Both the position numbers and the translations under genes were made by a program. From contig CBDATB010000012.1 of NCBI GenBank assembly GCA_965199745.1, forward strand, positions 310,001 to 374,000: a DNA stretch of 64,000 nt, written 5' to 3'. The notes below the pieces were generated by a model. That model saw nothing but the letters and a program-made list of their open reading frames with translations, made no database searches and was not told the DNA's origin. This DNA comes from CBDATB01 sp965199745 (GTDB taxonomy: Bacteria; Bacteroidota; Bacteroidia; Cytophagales; Flammeovirgaceae). Shown piece after piece: positions 62,102-64,000 of this stretch (the stretch's first letter is position 1; every line of letters starts with the position of its first letter).

Positions 62102-63877
62102 ATGTTAGCAATAAGAAATATTGCCATCATCGCTCATGTAGATCATGGCAAAACTACGCTGGTTGATAAAATAATTTATGCAACCGATAGCACAAATAAA
62201 AAACAAAAGAACCGAGATCTAATCTTAGATAATAACGATTTAGAAAGGGAGCGAGGCATTACTATTATTGCTAAAAATGTGTCGGTTATGTATAAGGGAG
62301 TAAAGATTAATATCATCGACACGCCTGGTCATGCAGACTTCGGCGGCGAAGTAGAGCGAGTACTTAAAATGGCAGATGGTGTACTACTATTGGTAGATGC
62401 CTTTGAAGGAGTGATGCCACAAACTCGCTTTGTACTTGGCAAAGCCCTGTCCCTCGGACTCAAACCGATAGTGGTTATTAATAAAGTAGACAAAGAAAAC
62501 TGCCGTCTCGAAGAAGTACATGAGCAGATTTTCGACCTGATGTTTAACCTCAATGCCACGGAAGAGCAACTCAATTTTGAAACTTTATACGGTTCTTCAA
62601 AACAAGGTTGGATGAGCAAGTATTGGCGAAAACCCAGCAGTAATATTTTACCACTTTTAGATACTGTCATTGAAGAATTACCCCCTCCCCACCGGCGAGA
62701 GGGAGTACCCATGATGCAAATTACTTCTATCGATTTTTCATCTTTCACTGGTCGTATCGCTATTGGTAGAGTATTTCAGGGTATTCTGCACGAAGGACAG
62801 CTTTTGGGCTTGAGCAAATCTGATGGAAGTATTCAGAAAGTGCGGGTAAAAGAATTATATGTTTTCGAGGGTTTGGGTAAGAAAAAAACCGATAGAGTAG
62901 GCACTGGTGATATCTGTGCTGTTACTGGTATAGCCGGTTTCGATATTGGTGATACGCTTACCGATTTTGATAATCCACAACTCATACCACGCATCAGCGT
63001 AGATGAACCTACTATGAGTATGCTTTTTGTCATTAATGACTCGCCGTTCTTCGGTAAAGAAGGGAAATTTGTTACTTCGCGTCATTTGCGTGATCGTTTG
63101 TTTAAAGAAACAGAAAAAAATCTGGCTTTGCGGGTAGAAGAAGCCGATACAGAAGATAAGTTTTTGGTGTATGGTCGTGGTGTTTTACACTTATCCGTAT
63201 TAATAGAGACTATGCGGCGTGAGGGTTATGAATTGCAGGTAGGACAGCCGCAGGTAATTTATAAGGAAATAGACACCAAAAAATACGAACCCATTGAGCA
63301 TTTGGTCATAGACGTCCCGGAAATTTACAGTAATAGAGCTATAGAGCTTGCTACCCAAAAGAAAGCCGAGCTAGTAGTGATAGAACCTCGTGGCGATGTG
63401 CAGCACTTAGAGTTTAATATTCCCGCTCGCGGATTAATTGGCCTTAGAAATAATATCTTAACAGCCAGTGCGGGTGAGGCAGTCATAACACATCGTTTTA
63501 AGTGCTTTGAACCTTATAAAGGAAAAATTCTGGGCAGGATTAACGGTTCTTTGGTGTCGATGGAAGCTGGCATTGCAACGGCTTATGCCATAGACAAACT
63601 ACAAAACAGAGGGGTGTTTTTTGTAAAACCAGGCGATAATTTATACGCTGGCCAGGTTATTGGTGAACATAACCGGACAACTGACCTGACTGTTAATGTG
63701 CAAAAAGGTAAAAAACTAACTAATATGCGTGCGGCAGGTGCTGATAATAGTACGCGTATTGTACCCCAAAAAAAGTTTTCGCTAGAAGAAACTTTAGAGT
63801 ATATTAATGCCGATGAATACGTAGAGGTAACGCCTCAGTCTATCAGAATCCGCAAGATAAAAATGCCTAAGTTTTGA
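62102..63877 (+). CDS. typA: GTP-binding protein TypA/BipA
   Basis: A 591-residue translational GTPase. The P-loop is AHVDHGKTT (residues 11-19), RGITIIAKN the switch I element, IIDTPGHADFGGEVERVL the G3 region and NKVD the G4 box. EF-G-like domains III and V follow, then the BipA-specific C-terminal domain ending in VEVTPQSIRIRK. BipA binds ribosomes and aids 50S assembly under stress. The ATG at 62102 starts the canonical MLAIRNIAIIAHVDHG. All domains are intact. Confidence 0.96.
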   Translation: MLAIRNIAIIAHVDHGKTTLVDKIIYATDSTNKKQKNRDLILDNNDLERERGITIIAKNVSVMYKGVKINIIDTPGHADFGGEVERVLKMADGVLLLVDAFEGVMPQTRFVLGKALSLGLKPIVVINKVDKENCRLEEVHEQIFDLMFNLNATEEQLNFETLYGSSKQGWMSKYWRKPSSNILPLLDTVIEELPPPHRREGVPMMQITSIDFSSFTGRIAIGRVFQGILHEGQLLGLSKSDGSIQKVRVKELYVFEGLGKKKTDRVGTGDICAVTGIAGFDIGDTLTDFDNPQLIPRISVDEPTMSMLFVINDSPFFGKEGKFVTSRHLRDRLFKETEKNLALRVEEADTEDKFLVYGRGVLHLSVLIETMRREGYELQVGQPQVIYKEIDTKKYEPIEHLVIDVPEIYSNRAIELATQKKAELVVIEPRGDVQHLEFNIPARGLIGLRNNILTASAGEAVITHRFKCFEPYKGKILGRINGSLVSMEAGIATAYAIDKLQNRGVFFVKPGDNLYAGQVIGEHNRTTDLTVNVQKGKKLTNMRAAGADNSTRIVPQKKFSLEETLEYINADEYVEVTPQSIRIRKIKMPKF

Positions 63878-63959
63878 AATACTTTTTTATTGGCAAACAA
63901 AAATGCTTTATGTTTATAGGTAATTGAGAGGTTCAAACTTATTTCAATAATTATTAATT

Positions 63960-64000
63960 ATGCAAGGTTATCGTTTCACCAAATATGTTTCCCCGCCTGA
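63960..64000 (+). CDS. Start of a further gene (3' truncated by window)
   Basis: An ATG at 63960 opens MQGYRFTKYVSPP and runs to the window end. The opening resembles the start of some Bacteroidota VWA-domain proteins (GxRFxKYxPP), from memory. Only 13 residues are visible, so this is a pointer rather than a firm call. Confidence 0.35.
   Translation, partial: MQGYRFTKYVSPP

Overview
The window is an AT-rich bacterial chromosome segment, most likely from the phylum Bacteroidota. Supporting signs are TAnnTTTG-type promoters, coding starts without Shine-Dalgarno sequences, a TonB-dependent receptor with an N-terminal carboxypeptidase-regulatory-like domain, secreted TPR, VWA and LysM proteins, and several Bacteroidota-style housekeeping genes. 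I cannot place it to genus. No rRNA is present and the only tRNA found is a tRNA-Val. Several genes are clearly broken (trpF, metZ/metB, an RsmF-like rRNA methyltransferase, a Gfo/Idh/MocA oxidoreductase, a polymorphic-toxin-like gene, a phage Rep). This suggests a genome that is shedding functions, although single-base homopolymer errors cannot be excluded for the simplest cases.

Layout. 1-4.8 kb: end of a histidine kinase, acetyl-CoA acetyltransferase, YebC, a phosphopantetheinyl transferase, a GT2 glycosyltransferase and a rhodanese. 4.8-9.1 kb: HtrA protease and PEP carboxylase on the minus strand. 9.4-14.6 kb: secreted proteins, a GT-C membrane glycosyltransferase whose TPR tail is in another frame, and a flavin amine-oxidase-like enzyme. 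14.6-18.5 kb (minus): trpB, frameshifted trpF, an oxidoreductase remnant, an ABC-3 metal permease and tpiA. 18.9-22.1 kb: an Hc1-like histone gene, a lipoprotein, an rRNA methyltransferase pseudogene and an OmpA-family protein. 22.2-36.2 kb: TonB-dependent receptor, PfkB kinase, VWA-like protein, GHL10 hydrolase, NUDIX hydrolase, leuS, a LysM lytic transglycosylase and a long gene-poor gap. 36.3-39.9 kb: a sulfur-assimilation cluster cysH-osmC-metZ(pseudo)-cysN with no cysD. 40.1-43.6 kb: a beta-oxidation pair (thiolase plus FadJ-type enzyme). 55.3-64 kb: S41 protease, ilvE, menC, a lipid kinase, a MORN-repeat protein, typA and the start of one more gene.

The accessory island starts right after tRNA-Val (43.70 kb) and runs to about 55.2 kb. 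Its first part is debris of mobile and conflict systems: an immunity-like gene beside a frameshifted toxin-like gene, a truncated filamentous-phage replication gene and a RhuM-like fragment. Its second part is the most striking feature of the window. It is a type III restriction-modification locus with one Res gene followed by three tandem, intact Mod genes. The three Mods share identical 5' ends (200 bp) and 3' ends (about 209 bp in all three, about 500 bp between copies 2 and 3) but carry different target-recognition regions. Each Mod is flanked by a 57-bp direct repeat derived from the last codons of res. This looks like a specificity-cassette array served by a single nuclease/translocase subunit, built by tandem duplication and kept homogeneous at its ends by recombination.
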